The notes under the pieces: model-generated | Told to the model about the DNA's origin: nothing | The model's input: the letters and a program-made list of their open reading frames with translations, nothing else | Databases searched by the model: none | Shown here: piece by piece, positions 1 through 8,111 of the stretch | Layout: every line of letters begins with the position of its first letter | How positions within the stretch are numbered: the stretch's first letter is position 1 | Source of the DNA: Archaeoglobus sp. | GTDB lineage: Archaea; Halobacteriota; Archaeoglobi; Archaeoglobales; Archaeoglobaceae | Length of the DNA stretch: 42,483 nucleotides | Reading direction: 5' to 3' | NCBI RefSeq assembly: GCF_017656475.1 | Contig: NZ_JACDNT010000016.1 | Span: forward strand, 1 to 42,483 | Made by a program: the position numbers and the translations under genes

Positions 1-709
1 AGCTGTCAAGCTCATCAGGATCATCGAAAATGATGTTCGTCCGGAGGTTTGTGTAGTTGCGATGGAATATATACATGTATTTCTCCACACCATTGCAGGA
101 AATGTCTTCAAGCATGCTGTCAAGCATTAGCGGAGTTATTTTGTCGTAGTAAAGAAAGTCCCTCATGATGTAGTACCATATTTTGTAGTAAGATCTATCT
201 TCCAGCTCGAATCCGACGGCATCGATCAATTCATCAAAAGTCTCTTTGAGAATGAGTTCCTTAGCAACCTTCTCATCCTCAAAAAACTTCTCCTCAAGCC
301 TCTCCTTAAGCAGAACAGAAAGGTGACCGTAAACCTCCGTTTCGTATGGGTCAAGCCTGGGTTCAACGACTTGGTACCTATACTCCTGCTCCTCCTCATT
401 GTAGATGATAAAAGCCTTGCAGTAAGGCTCAAGCAACCAGTACTCTTCAATAACACTCCATCCAACTGGAGGAGAGTATTCTACGAGTTCTCCATGCTCT
501 TCAACACTGTACTCCTTTCTCTTGGGCAGTCCTATTTTCTTTTTCTTCTCTCGCTTGGCTTTGATTACCTCTTCCTTCTGCTTTACTTCCTCTATTGCTT
601 CTAAGGCCTCTTTTTCGTAATCTTCAAGTTTTTCGGTCTCTTGTTCCAGCTCCTGCTCTTGGTCATCCTGTTCCTTGCCTCTGAGTCTCAGTCGTTTAGG
701 TTTCAACAT
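1..709 (-). CDS. Type II/IV secretion ATPase, GspE/VirB11 family (N-terminal part, cut by window edge)
   Basis: Reading the minus strand from the ATG at 709 gives an uninterrupted frame running off the left edge, about 236 residues. The first ~60 residues are highly charged (Lys/Glu-rich, probably coiled). They are followed by a segment typical of archaeal GspE/TadA-like ATPases (LVEYSPPVGWSVIEEYWLLE), then LMLDSMLEDISCNG and FHRNYTNLRTNI, the region just before the ATPase core. The Walker motifs lie outside the window. Such ATPases power assembly of type IV pilus-like filaments or archaella. In-frame starts at 715 and 751 are possible. An AT-rich TATA-like stretch at about 731-745 would suit a nearly leaderless start at 709 or 715. 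The gene lies downstream of the deaminase gene on the same strand. The family call is from remembered motifs. Confidence 0.85.
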   Translation of the reverse strand, partial: MLKPKRLRLRGKEQDDQEQELEQETEKLEDYEKEALEAIEEVKQKEEVIKAKREKKKKIGLPKRKEYSVEEHGELVEYSPPVGWSVIEEYWLLEPYCKAFIIYNEEEQEYRYQVVEPRLDPYETEVYGHLSVLLKERLEEKFFEDEKVAKELILKETFDELIDAVGFELEDRSYYKIWYYIMRDFLYYDKITPLMLDSMLEDISCNGVEKYMYIFHRNYTNLRTNIIFDDPDELDS

Positions 710-769
710 TATCATAATGTTGACATAGGAAATAATTAAAATTTTCTCCATTTTTTGCGAAGATTCTGG

Positions 770-2020
770 TCAGCCTTCCAGCAACTTCTGAGCAGCATTC
801 TCTGCCTTTTCGATTACTTTATCCTCCTCGACGTTTACGAGAATTCCATCCTCCATCACAAGCACACCATCCACCAATACATGAATCGCCTGGTTTTCAA
901 CAAAAAGCATGGCAGCGGGATTGTGCATAGGGGAGTTTCTGCAGGTTTTGCCGAAAACTGCAATGTCAGCGAGGTAGCCTTCGGCAATTCTCCCGCCGTT
1001 GAGTTTGTAAGCCTTGTATCCGTTCTCAGTTGCCATTTTCAGCCACTGCACGGGATTCAGACTTTTACCTCTCAAATTCTGGAGCAAGGCTCCGATTCTC
1101 GCATCTGACAGCACGCTGAGCATGTTGTTGCTCGCAGCGCCATCGGTGCCAATGCTCACGTTAATGCCAATCTCAATAAGCTCCGCTACCTTCGCAATTC
1201 CGGATGAAAGCTTCAGGTTGCTTGTCGGGCAGTGCGCAACGCTGGCTCCCCTCTCAGCCAGAATCTTCATCTCTTTGTCGGATAGCCAAACTGCGTGTGC
1301 CAAAACAGTGTTCGAGTCGAGAAAGCTCAGGGAATCCAAAAACTCCACCGGCCGTTTTCCGAATTTTTTCTTTGTCTCCTTAACCTCCCAGAGTGTTTCG
1401 GAAAGGTGTATGTGCTTCAAAAGATCCTTCTCCCTTGAAATCTCGGCAACTTTTCTTAAAAATTCCGGAGAGCAGGTGTATGGTGCATGAGGAGTTAGCA
1501 TGGTGGTAATTCTTCCCTCAAAGCTGCCGTTCCACTTTTCGGCAAAGTCGACACCAATTTCAAGCTCTTTTTTTGCCCTCTCCTCATCTCCTCTGTCCGC
1601 CATTCCGTAGCCGAGAACAGCTCTCATCCCTGTCTCTCCCACAGCCTCAGCTACTGCATGCATGTGGATGTACATGTCCGAAAAAGCTGTTACGCCGGAT
1701 TTCAGCATCTCAACGCATGCAAGCATCGTCCCCCAGTAAACAGCCTCATCGTCAAGCCTTGCCTCAAGCTCCCAGATTTTCTCAAGCCACTCTCTGAGCG
1801 GGAGACCCTCAGCATAACCTCTCATCAAAGTCATTGCCGCATGCGTGTGAGCATTGAAGCAGCCGGGCATTACGATGCAGCCATAAGCATCAATCTCTAT
1901 CTCCCCCCCCTCAACTTCCTTGGCCACGTGCGTTATCTTGTTCCCATCAACACCGATGCTGCACTCGATAAATTTGCCCTCAATAAAACAAAGACCGTCT
2001 CTGATGACAATATCGTGCAT
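770..2020 (-). CDS. mtaD: Amidohydrolase: 5'-methylthioadenosine/S-adenosylhomocysteine deaminase-like
   Basis: The 416-residue protein has the complete metal-dependent amidohydrolase signature. It shows the HxH pair in NAHTH (H58, H60), LTPHAPYTCSPEF (176-187), HIHLSE (H205 metal ligand, E208 likely proton shuttle), LAHAVWL, and the metal Asp in GTDGAASNN (D293). Length and motif spacing fit the MTA/SAH deaminase (formerly TrzA/N-ethylammeline chlorohydrolase) group, which deaminates methylthioadenosine or S-adenosylhomocysteine to the inosine form. It is cytosolic and probably takes part in recycling SAM by-products. Other purine-type or chlorohydrolase substrates cannot be excluded from sequence. 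It starts with ATG at 2020 and is divergent from the ferredoxin gene, sharing an 85-bp promoter region with it. Confidence 0.85.
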   Translation of the reverse strand: MHDIVIRDGLCFIEGKFIECSIGVDGNKITHVAKEVEGGEIEIDAYGCIVMPGCFNAHTHAAMTLMRGYAEGLPLREWLEKIWELEARLDDEAVYWGTMLACVEMLKSGVTAFSDMYIHMHAVAEAVGETGMRAVLGYGMADRGDEERAKKELEIGVDFAEKWNGSFEGRITTMLTPHAPYTCSPEFLRKVAEISREKDLLKHIHLSETLWEVKETKKKFGKRPVEFLDSLSFLDSNTVLAHAVWLSDKEMKILAERGASVAHCPTSNLKLSSGIAKVAELIEIGINVSIGTDGAASNNMLSVLSDARIGALLQNLRGKSLNPVQWLKMATENGYKAYKLNGGRIAEGYLADIAVFGKTCRNSPMHNPAAMLFVENQAIHVLVDGVLVMEDGILVNVEEDKVIEKAENAAQKLLEG

Positions 2021-2105
2021 GTAATGCTTTCAAACCCTAAGATTAATACCTTTCGCTGAAAAGTAAACGAGAAGTTAATATGCCAGCCTTAAGGAAAATC
2101 CAGAC

Positions 2106-2288
2106 ATGGCTGCAATAGTTGTCCTTGAAACCTGCAACGGGTGTGGGAAATGTGTGGATGTATGCCCTTTCGCTGTTTTCGTGATAATCGATTCCTATGC
2201 TGTTCCTGAAAGAAGTGATGACTGCGTTGAGTGCTGTGCGTGCGTTGAAGCATGTCCGGAGAATGCTGTAGTAATGGATGCCTGTTGA
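2106..2288 (+). CDS. Small 2x[4Fe-4S] ferredoxin
   Basis: The 60-residue protein carries two classical cluster-binding motifs, CNGCGKCVDVCP and CVECCACVEACP. It is therefore a bacterial-type 2[4Fe-4S] ferredoxin acting as a soluble low-potential electron carrier. The second motif has an extra cysteine (CVECCAC). The length is normal for the family and there are no additional domains. The ATG at 2106 lies about 28 bases after an AT-rich TATA-like stretch (about 2071-2084), compatible with a very short leader. The redox partner is unknown. The gene stands alone between two unrelated transcription units. Confidence 0.92.
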   Translation: MAAIVVLETCNGCGKCVDVCPFAVFVIIDSYAVPERSDDCVECCACVEACPENAVVMDAC

Positions 2289-2355
2289 GTTTTGATTTTT
2301 GAACTTCGGCAAATTTATTACGCAAAATTTTTAATTCTTCATAATAACTTATAAT

Positions 2356-3324
2356 GTGAACTGGAAAAAGCTCCTTGAAGAACTGCCTGCTGGGGTCGCA
2401 ATCCTTGATGAGAACTTTAATGTGGTAATGCTCAATAAAAGAATAGCTGAAAAAACCGGCCTAAGTGCTGGAAGTGTAGCCAATCCGCTTCAAACCGTGC
2501 ATCCTGAAGATGTGCCAAAAGCTATTGATGCCTTCAGAAAAATCGCAACGGGAAGAGAAGATGAGGTGGAATACCCTCTTTTGTTAAGAGTTATCAGGAA
2601 AGGCGGTTACCAGTGGAACGAGATAAGGTGGAGGGTTGTTGAGGATGAAGGAAGGAAGTATTACCTTATCGTATTCACAGACGTCACGGAAAGGGTTGAA
2701 ATGCAGAAAAGGATTGAGAGTCTTCTTGAATATGTCAGGTTGCTCAATAGCATTCTCAGGCATGATATACTCAACATTCTGACAACGATTAGTTCCTATG
2801 CAGAACTGCTGGATGAGGAATTCAACAGAAAATTTCTGGATAAAATAAAGGAAGCGGTGTCTAAAGGAGTATCTTTGATAAAGAAGGTAAGGGCGCTTGA
2901 ATTATCAACAGGGGATAATCTGAAGCCTTACGATTTGAGGAGTGTTATCGAGGAATCGGCAAAAGGATATGACGTTGAGGTTAATGTGGAGGGAAATGCC
3001 GTTGTTTATGCGAACGATAGTATATACAGCGTCTTCGAGAACCTCATTGGCAACTCTGTCAAGCACGGAGGGGCAAGCAAAATAGATGTGAAGATTGAAA
3101 CCTCTGACAGAGTGTATGTAATCTACAAGGACAACGGAGCAGGAATTCCAGAAAACGTGAAAAACAAAGTGTTCGAAAGGGGTTTTTCGACATCAGGAAG
3201 CACAGGTATGGGGCTTTTCATCGTTAAAAAGCTTGTGGAGAGCTACGGTGGGGATATAAGGATTGAAAAATCTGGTAAGGAGGCGGAATTTATACTCTCG
3301 TTTCCAGTCGTGAATCGGACTTAG
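2356..3324 (+). CDS. Soluble PAS-domain sensor histidine kinase
   Basis: The 322-residue protein begins at a GTG codon. Residues ~5-115 resemble a PAS sensor domain (ELPAGVAILDENFNVV at the N-terminus, a PAC-like end at FTDVTERVE). A HisKA-like helix with phospho-acceptor H136 follows (ILRHDILNILTTISSY). The HATPase domain has an N box at ENLIGN (N233), DNGAG (259-263) and GMGLFIV (284-290). No membrane segment is visible, so it should sense an intracellular signal. No response regulator lies nearby, so it is an orphan kinase. A TATA-like stretch about 25 bases before the GTG supports this start. The gene converges on the crotonase gene, with 7 bases between their ends. Confidence 0.9.
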   Translation: MNWKKLLEELPAGVAILDENFNVVMLNKRIAEKTGLSAGSVANPLQTVHPEDVPKAIDAFRKIATGREDEVEYPLLLRVIRKGGYQWNEIRWRVVEDEGRKYYLIVFTDVTERVEMQKRIESLLEYVRLLNSILRHDILNILTTISSYAELLDEEFNRKFLDKIKEAVSKGVSLIKKVRALELSTGDNLKPYDLRSVIEESAKGYDVEVNVEGNAVVYANDSIYSVFENLIGNSVKHGGASKIDVKIETSDRVYVIYKDNGAGIPENVKNKVFERGFSTSGSTGMGLFIVKKLVESYGGDIRIEKSGKEAEFILSFPVVNRT

Positions 3325-3331
3325 CCATCTC

Positions 3332-4096
3332 TCAATCCCATTTAGGTTCTCTCTTCTCAAAGAATGCCTTAATCCCCTCCTTAGCATCATCTGTGGAGCT
3401 GTAAAGCGAAATTGCTTCTGTGGCATAGGCAAGGGCCTGAAAGTCTTCCATGAATATCTGCTTGTAGAAAAACCTCTTTCCAGATTCGAGAGTGTTGAGA
3501 CTGTAGAATGCAATACTCTGTGCGAGCTTCATGGTTTCTTCCTCAAGCTTCTCATCTTCAACCACTTTGTTTACGAGCCCGAACTGCAAAGCTTCATCAG
3601 CGGTTATAAACTCTCCCGTAAAGCCCATTTCAAAGGCCTTCTTTCTCCCCACCGCCCTGCTGACGAAAGTTATGGGGGTGAAGCAGAAAAGTCCGATTTT
3701 AACACCTGGGGTGGCAAAGAGGGCAGATTTTGCTGCAACTGACAAGTCACAGGCTGCAACGAGCTGACAACCAGCTGCGGTGGCAATGCCGTGGACCATG
3801 GCTATGTAGGGCTGAGGGGCATCTCTGATGGCAAGCATCACTTTGAAACATTGGTTGAAGAGCTTCTCAACCTCAATAGGATGTCTGTCGATAATCTCCT
3901 TCAAATCGTGTCCGGAGGAGAATGCTTTGCCCTCTCCCTTTACTACTACAACTCGAACCCTTCTTTCTCTGGATATTTTTCCAATAAGGTCTTCGAGTTC
4001 CTGCAAAAGCTCCAGAGAAAGGGCGTTCCTCGTTTCAGGGCGATTTAGGGTTATAATGCCAACTTTCTCCTTTCCCTCGTATTTCAGATTTTTCAT
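3332..4096 (-). CDS. Enoyl-CoA hydratase/isomerase (crotonase) family protein, ECHDC3-like
   Basis: The 254-residue protein has a full crotonase fold: the oxyanion-hole segment FSSGHDL at 59-65 and the second segment HGIATAAGCQLVAACDLSVA at 102-121. The positions that hold the two catalytic glutamates in ordinary enoyl-CoA hydratases appear to be Q111 (in GCQL) and G131 (in TPGVKIGLF). A classical hydratase mechanism is therefore doubtful. The wording of these segments resembles the ECHDC3-like subgroup, whose reaction is poorly defined. A CoA-thioester substrate is likely from the fold; the reaction is not known. The ATG at 4096 is clear, and the gene precedes or overlaps nothing else. Confidence 0.85.
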   Translation of the reverse strand: MKNLKYEGKEKVGIITLNRPETRNALSLELLQELEDLIGKISRERRVRVVVVKGEGKAFSSGHDLKEIIDRHPIEVEKLFNQCFKVMLAIRDAPQPYIAMVHGIATAAGCQLVAACDLSVAAKSALFATPGVKIGLFCFTPITFVSRAVGRKKAFEMGFTGEFITADEALQFGLVNKVVEDEKLEEETMKLAQSIAFYSLNTLESGKRFFYKQIFMEDFQALAYATEAISLYSSTDDAKEGIKAFFEKREPKWD

Positions 4097-4127
4097 GAGG
4101 AATGAATGTTATAATTAATTAAAAAGT

Positions 4128-5366
4128 TTACTCGCCAAATTTCAGCAACTTTAACATATCACCCTCAGCTACAACAACCTGCTCCTGCGTTTCGAGGTTC
4201 TTTATGGCAACATTCCCCTCTTTAACTTCCTCTGGAGCTATGATGACTGCATATTTTGCCCCAATCTCGTTTGCGAAGCTCATCTGCTTTTTCAGACTCC
4301 TTTCCATAACATCGACAACCGCAGTGATGCCAGCATCTCGAAGCTTGCTGGCGATTCTGAAAGCATGGCTTTCAAGTCCTTTGAATGAGATGACTGCGAC
4401 AACATCCCTCTTCTTCTCTCCAACTCTGCAAACCTCGCAAACCCTGTCGAAGCCTATTGCAAACCCAGTTGACGGAGTCACAGGCCCACCGAAGAGTGAG
4501 GAAAGTTCATAGCTCCCTCCACCGCAGACCTGCTTCTGCGCTCCGAGACCTTCAGCGTAACATTCGAAGACAACACCCGTGTAGTAGTCCAGCCCCCTCG
4601 CTATGCCCAAGTTGAGCGTGAAGTCAACGTCAACATCTCTCAGCAATGAGGAAAGCTTTTCAAGATAGCTGAAATCGTAATCAACTATTTCCTTTGCCTC
4701 ATCAATTACTGATTCGTCGCCTTTTAACTCAACCAAGCTGAAAATTTTATCTCTCAAATCATCCTCAACCCTTATCTCTTCGAGGTACCTTTCAAGCCCC
4801 TCCCTATCCTCCTTATCTATCAGCCTCATGATTTTCGATGCCCTCTCCTCACCAACCGGTTTCAGAAGGTGTCTCATTATTCCTACATGCCCTATTTCAA
4901 GGCTGAACTTCACACCGACCTCTTTCAGAATTTTGTCTGCTAAAATTATCACTTCGGCATCTGCAAGGTAGGATTTGGAACCGATAAGCTCAACACCAAA
5001 CTGCCAGAACTCTCTGTATCTGCCCTTCTGCGGTCTCTCGTAACGGAAGCAGTTGGCGAAGTAGTAAAAGCGAAGCGGTCTTGGCATCACACTGCACTCG
5101 TTTACGAACATTCTCATTACAGGAGCAGTGAGTTCAGGTCTTAAAGCGAGGTCTCTCCCAGACTTGTCCTTGAAAACGTACATCTCCTCCACAATCCCCT
5201 CTCCGGACTTCCTTGTGAAGAGTTCGAGGTGTTCGAAGGTCGGTGTCATCACTTCTCTGTACCCAAAGCTTTCCGCAATTTTTCTCATTTTTCTCTCAAT
5301 CTCTCTCCTTCTTTCCATCTCTTCTGGCAGAAAATCCCTTGTTCCTCTCGGTCGTTCAATTTTCAC
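4128..5366 (-). CDS. hisS: Histidyl-tRNA synthetase
   Basis: This 412-residue class II aminoacyl-tRNA synthetase charges tRNA-His. Motif 1 begins at RPRGTRDFLPEE. LRPELTAP and FRYERPQKGRYREFWQFG form motif 2 and its surroundings. The HisRS-specific segment GLDYYTGVVFE follows, and motif 3 is GFAIGFDRV. The C-terminal ~90 residues look like the anticodon-binding domain. Length is normal. The only reasonable start is GTG at 5366. The upstream sequence up to 5519 (about 150 bases) is AT-rich and must hold the divergent promoters for hisS and the UbiD-like gene. Confidence 0.96.
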   Translation of the reverse strand: MKIERPRGTRDFLPEEMERRREIERKMRKIAESFGYREVMTPTFEHLELFTRKSGEGIVEEMYVFKDKSGRDLALRPELTAPVMRMFVNECSVMPRPLRFYYFANCFRYERPQKGRYREFWQFGVELIGSKSYLADAEVIILADKILKEVGVKFSLEIGHVGIMRHLLKPVGEERASKIMRLIDKEDREGLERYLEEIRVEDDLRDKIFSLVELKGDESVIDEAKEIVDYDFSYLEKLSSLLRDVDVDFTLNLGIARGLDYYTGVVFECYAEGLGAQKQVCGGGSYELSSLFGGPVTPSTGFAIGFDRVCEVCRVGEKKRDVVAVISFKGLESHAFRIASKLRDAGITAVVDVMERSLKKQMSFANEIGAKYAVIIAPEEVKEGNVAIKNLETQEQVVVAEGDMLKLLKFGE

Positions 5367-5519
5367 GTTCCAGCTTTGGTGAGGGTGTTTAAAAAACTTT
5401 TACGTTTTTCATAACTTTGCTGAAAAATTGATTTTTCTCTCGGCTGTAACTTTTTCAGGAGAAATTTTAGCGTCCCGACAAACGGAAGAGATTTATTTGT
5501 CTGGGTTGCACAACTATGC

Positions 5520-6749
5520 ATGAACCTTCGTGACGCTCTTGCCCTGATTAATCCCGTTCAGATTGAAGAGGAGTTGAGACACTATGAGGTGGTGGAGTTT
5601 CTCAAATCCCGCAATCTCCTTGATTCTCCAGTTTTACTGAACGTCGAGGGGAAAAAAGTAGCCAAGAACTTCGTATCGTCGAGGCAAATGCTCGGAAAAT
5701 ATTTAGGCGTGGATGCGTACAGTATAGCCAAAGAGCTGTCGAAGATTGAAGACAGGGAAGCTGAGATACGCGTTGAGCCCTTCTCCGCCCTCAACATGAA
5801 GAAAGTTGATGTCAACCTCCATGAGCTTCCCGTCATAAAGTACTTCCCGCGTGATGGTGGTAGGTACATCACCGCCGGAGTTGTAATTGCTAAGAGAAAT
5901 GAGGTTTTCAACGCGAGCATCCACCGCATGCTTCTTCTTGATGAAAGAAGGGTTGCTGCACGTCTTGTTCCACCGAGACACACCTACCTGATGTGGAGGG
6001 ATGCGGTGGAGAGTGGAGAGGAGCTTGAAATAGCTGTTGCCATAGGCACTCACCCGCTATTCCTCTTTGCCTCCGCCACGAGAGTTGGTGAGGGGGAGGA
6101 GTTCAGCTACGCTGCAAGCCTGATGGGTGGTCTAACTCTCTATGAAAAGAAAGGTCTGCTCGTCCCCGATTCCGAGATAGTTTTGTTCGGAAGAATCACG
6201 GCTGAGACTGCTAAGGAGGGGCCGTTTGTGGATATCACGGGCACGTATGACATTGTTAGAGATGAGCCGGTCATTGTTTTCGACGAGATGTACGTTAAGG
6301 ACGACTTCATATATTACTCCATAACTCCCGGCGGAAAGGAGCACCAGATGCTCATGGGAGTGCCGTATGAGCCGGTAATCTACAAGTTTGTCTCGAACGT
6401 CTGCAAGGTTAAGAATGTCGTCATGACTCCGGGAAGCTGTCACTACTTCCACTGCATTGTTCAGATTGAAAAGCGTTCGGAGGGGGATGCCAAGAACGCC
6501 ATTATGGCTGCACTTTCAGCAAATCCGAGCATGAAAGGGGTTGTGGTTGTTGATGACGACATCGACATTCTGAATTACGAAGACGTGGAGTTTGCTATAG
6601 CGACAAGATTTCAGCCGGACAGGGACTTGGTGGTGGTTAAGGGGGCGAGAGGAAGCAGTCTTGACCCATCAGCGGACGGAACTACTTCGAAGTGGGGAAT
6701 CGATGCCACAAGGCCGTTGGGAAAGGAGGGCTTCGAGAGAGTTATTTAG
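5520..6749 (+). CDS. UbiD-family prenylated-FMN decarboxylase (possible anhydromevalonate phosphate decarboxylase)
   Basis: The 409-residue protein is a UbiD-type non-oxidative decarboxylase using prenylated FMN. Family segments visible are NASIHRM (131-137), the ETAKEGPF segment (229-236) and GSSLDPSADGTTSKWGID near the C-terminus. Where fungal and bacterial enzymes have EGPFGE, this protein has E233-GPFV-D238, so the last acidic residue is Asp. Archaea use such a UbiD homologue in the modified mevalonate route to isopentenyl phosphate, and the ~410-residue size suits that enzyme. Ubiquinone synthesis is not expected in archaea. The specific substrate is inferred. A TATA box at about 5490-5498 sits 26 bases before the ATG at 5520, pointing to a leaderless transcript. 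Confidence 0.8.
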   Translation: MNLRDALALINPVQIEEELRHYEVVEFLKSRNLLDSPVLLNVEGKKVAKNFVSSRQMLGKYLGVDAYSIAKELSKIEDREAEIRVEPFSALNMKKVDVNLHELPVIKYFPRDGGRYITAGVVIAKRNEVFNASIHRMLLLDERRVAARLVPPRHTYLMWRDAVESGEELEIAVAIGTHPLFLFASATRVGEGEEFSYAASLMGGLTLYEKKGLLVPDSEIVLFGRITAETAKEGPFVDITGTYDIVRDEPVIVFDEMYVKDDFIYYSITPGGKEHQMLMGVPYEPVIYKFVSNVCKVKNVVMTPGSCHYFHCIVQIEKRSEGDAKNAIMAALSANPSMKGVVVVDDDIDILNYEDVEFAIATRFQPDRDLVVVKGARGSSLDPSADGTTSKWGIDATRPLGKEGFERVI

Positions 6750-6785
6750 CAAAGAGTTAAAAGTGTTTAAGAATAGGAGTGAAAG

Positions 6786-8111
6786 GTGGCGGGAATGGAA
6801 GTGGAGAGAGACCTTGAGATGCTGGAAGATGGTAAGTTCCGCTACTTTCAGAGAGCAGAAGGTGAGTTGAGGGAGCTTTATTACGATTACAAGTGGTGCA
6901 ACGGTTGCGGAATTTGCGTTTACGCCTGCCCGGTAGGAGCAATCGAGCTTGGGCCTGTGCACGACATCGCAATAGGGCTCGATATGCCCCCTGTTATTAT
7001 AGACCACCTGAAATGCGCTTACTGCGGAATATGTTACTCATTCTGCCCATTCAACTCCTTCGATTTTTACATAAACGGAGAGAAGGTGGACAAGTCAACT
7101 CTCACACTCTCACCAGTGATGTATACCTACAAGTACGAAACCTGCAGGGAGTGCACTCTCTGCTACAAAGTCTGTCCGACGAACGCCATAAAAAGAGAGG
7201 TTAAGATTACACGCCAGCAAATTGAGGAGAAGAATGAGGGGATAGAGGGAAAGGTTGAGATTGACAGGGACAAGTGCAATTTATGCGGCATTTGTGCAGA
7301 ATTCTGCGAAGTCTTCAAGATGGTCGAGAAGGAGCCCCATCCGGAAGATGTTATGCCCTATTCTGACATTCTTATTGACGAGACTGCCTGCGACTACTGC
7401 AAGCTCTGTGAGGAGGTTTGCCCTGAAGAAGCAATAAAAGTAGAGGGTAAGCGCATTTCCTTCCAGCTTCCGGAAAAGATTGCAGAGATAACCATAGATC
7501 AGGAACTCTGCTCACACTGCGCTTACTGTGAAGAAGTCTGTCCCTACGATGCTGCAAAAACAATCAAGCCGATGGAGGGAAAACTTGAACTTTTTGAGGC
7601 GAGAATGGCTCGCTGCGACCCGGTAGGCTGTGCAGCGTGCATAATCATCTGCAAACACAACAGAGTGTGGTATATCTCGAAGGACAAGGGGAGGGTGCAC
7701 TTCAACGAGAAGTTCTGCATTTACTGCGGTGCATGCGAGAACGCCTGCCCCTACGATTTGATAAAGGTCACAAGAACAAGCTACTACACGAAGGAAGTCG
7801 CAACGGATGCACCGTGGAGAGAAGCATGGGAGGAAGCGGTTGAGAGGATTGTTGAAAAGAAAAGGGTTGAGGAGCCATTCAAGTTCTTCATAGGGGAGGA
7901 GGAGCTTGAGGTTGAGGAGGAGGAGCTTGAAGTTCGGCCAGTTGATGAGGAAAAGCTTAGGGCTTTGCAGGAGAAAGTCGAGATTTTGGAGAATGTCTTA
8001 AAAAAGGCGAGGTATAGAAGGGCCCTGGAGAGTGGGGACGCAGAGGTGTTTGTGAGAGGTGTTAAGCGTGCACTTGGAGAGGATAAAGGGGAAGAGAAGC
8101 AGAAAGCTTGA
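6786..8111 (+). CDS. fwdF: Eight-cluster polyferredoxin, FwdF/MvhB-like
   Basis: The 441-residue protein contains eight four-cysteine motifs, among them CNGCGICVYACP, CAYCGICYSFCP, CRECTLCYKVCP, CNLCGICAEFC, CDYCKLCEEVCP, CSHCAYCEEVCP, a looser CDPVGCAACIIIC and CIYCGACENACP. It should wire electrons over a long distance. Formylmethanofuran dehydrogenase has an eight-cluster subunit, FwdF, and fwdG-B-D lie 3.7 kb downstream, so that role is likely. An MvhB-like role is the alternative. The last ~100 residues are cysteine-free and acidic (repeated EEEEL and ELEVEEEE runs), an extension beyond the usual FwdF length. GTG at 6786 is chosen because GGAG at 6776-6779 is well spaced; ATG at 6795 is the alternative. 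Confidence 0.8.
   Translation: MAGMEVERDLEMLEDGKFRYFQRAEGELRELYYDYKWCNGCGICVYACPVGAIELGPVHDIAIGLDMPPVIIDHLKCAYCGICYSFCPFNSFDFYINGEKVDKSTLTLSPVMYTYKYETCRECTLCYKVCPTNAIKREVKITRQQIEEKNEGIEGKVEIDRDKCNLCGICAEFCEVFKMVEKEPHPEDVMPYSDILIDETACDYCKLCEEVCPEEAIKVEGKRISFQLPEKIAEITIDQELCSHCAYCEEVCPYDAAKTIKPMEGKLELFEARMARCDPVGCAACIIICKHNRVWYISKDKGRVHFNEKFCIYCGACENACPYDLIKVTRTSYYTKEVATDAPWREAWEEAVERIVEKKRVEEPFKFFIGEEELEVEEEELEVRPVDEEKLRALQEKVEILENVLKKARYRRALESGDAEVFVRGVKRALGEDKGEEKQKA

Noticed and set aside
226-604. Short frames on both strands within the first 700 bases
   Set aside because: They are shadows of the truncated GspE-type ATPase, which reads without stops from 709 to the window edge and contains family motifs.
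5520-6749. Ubiquinone-biosynthesis decarboxylase
   Set aside because: Ubiquinone is not expected in archaea. The UbiD name reflects family only, and an isoprenoid-pathway role is more likely.
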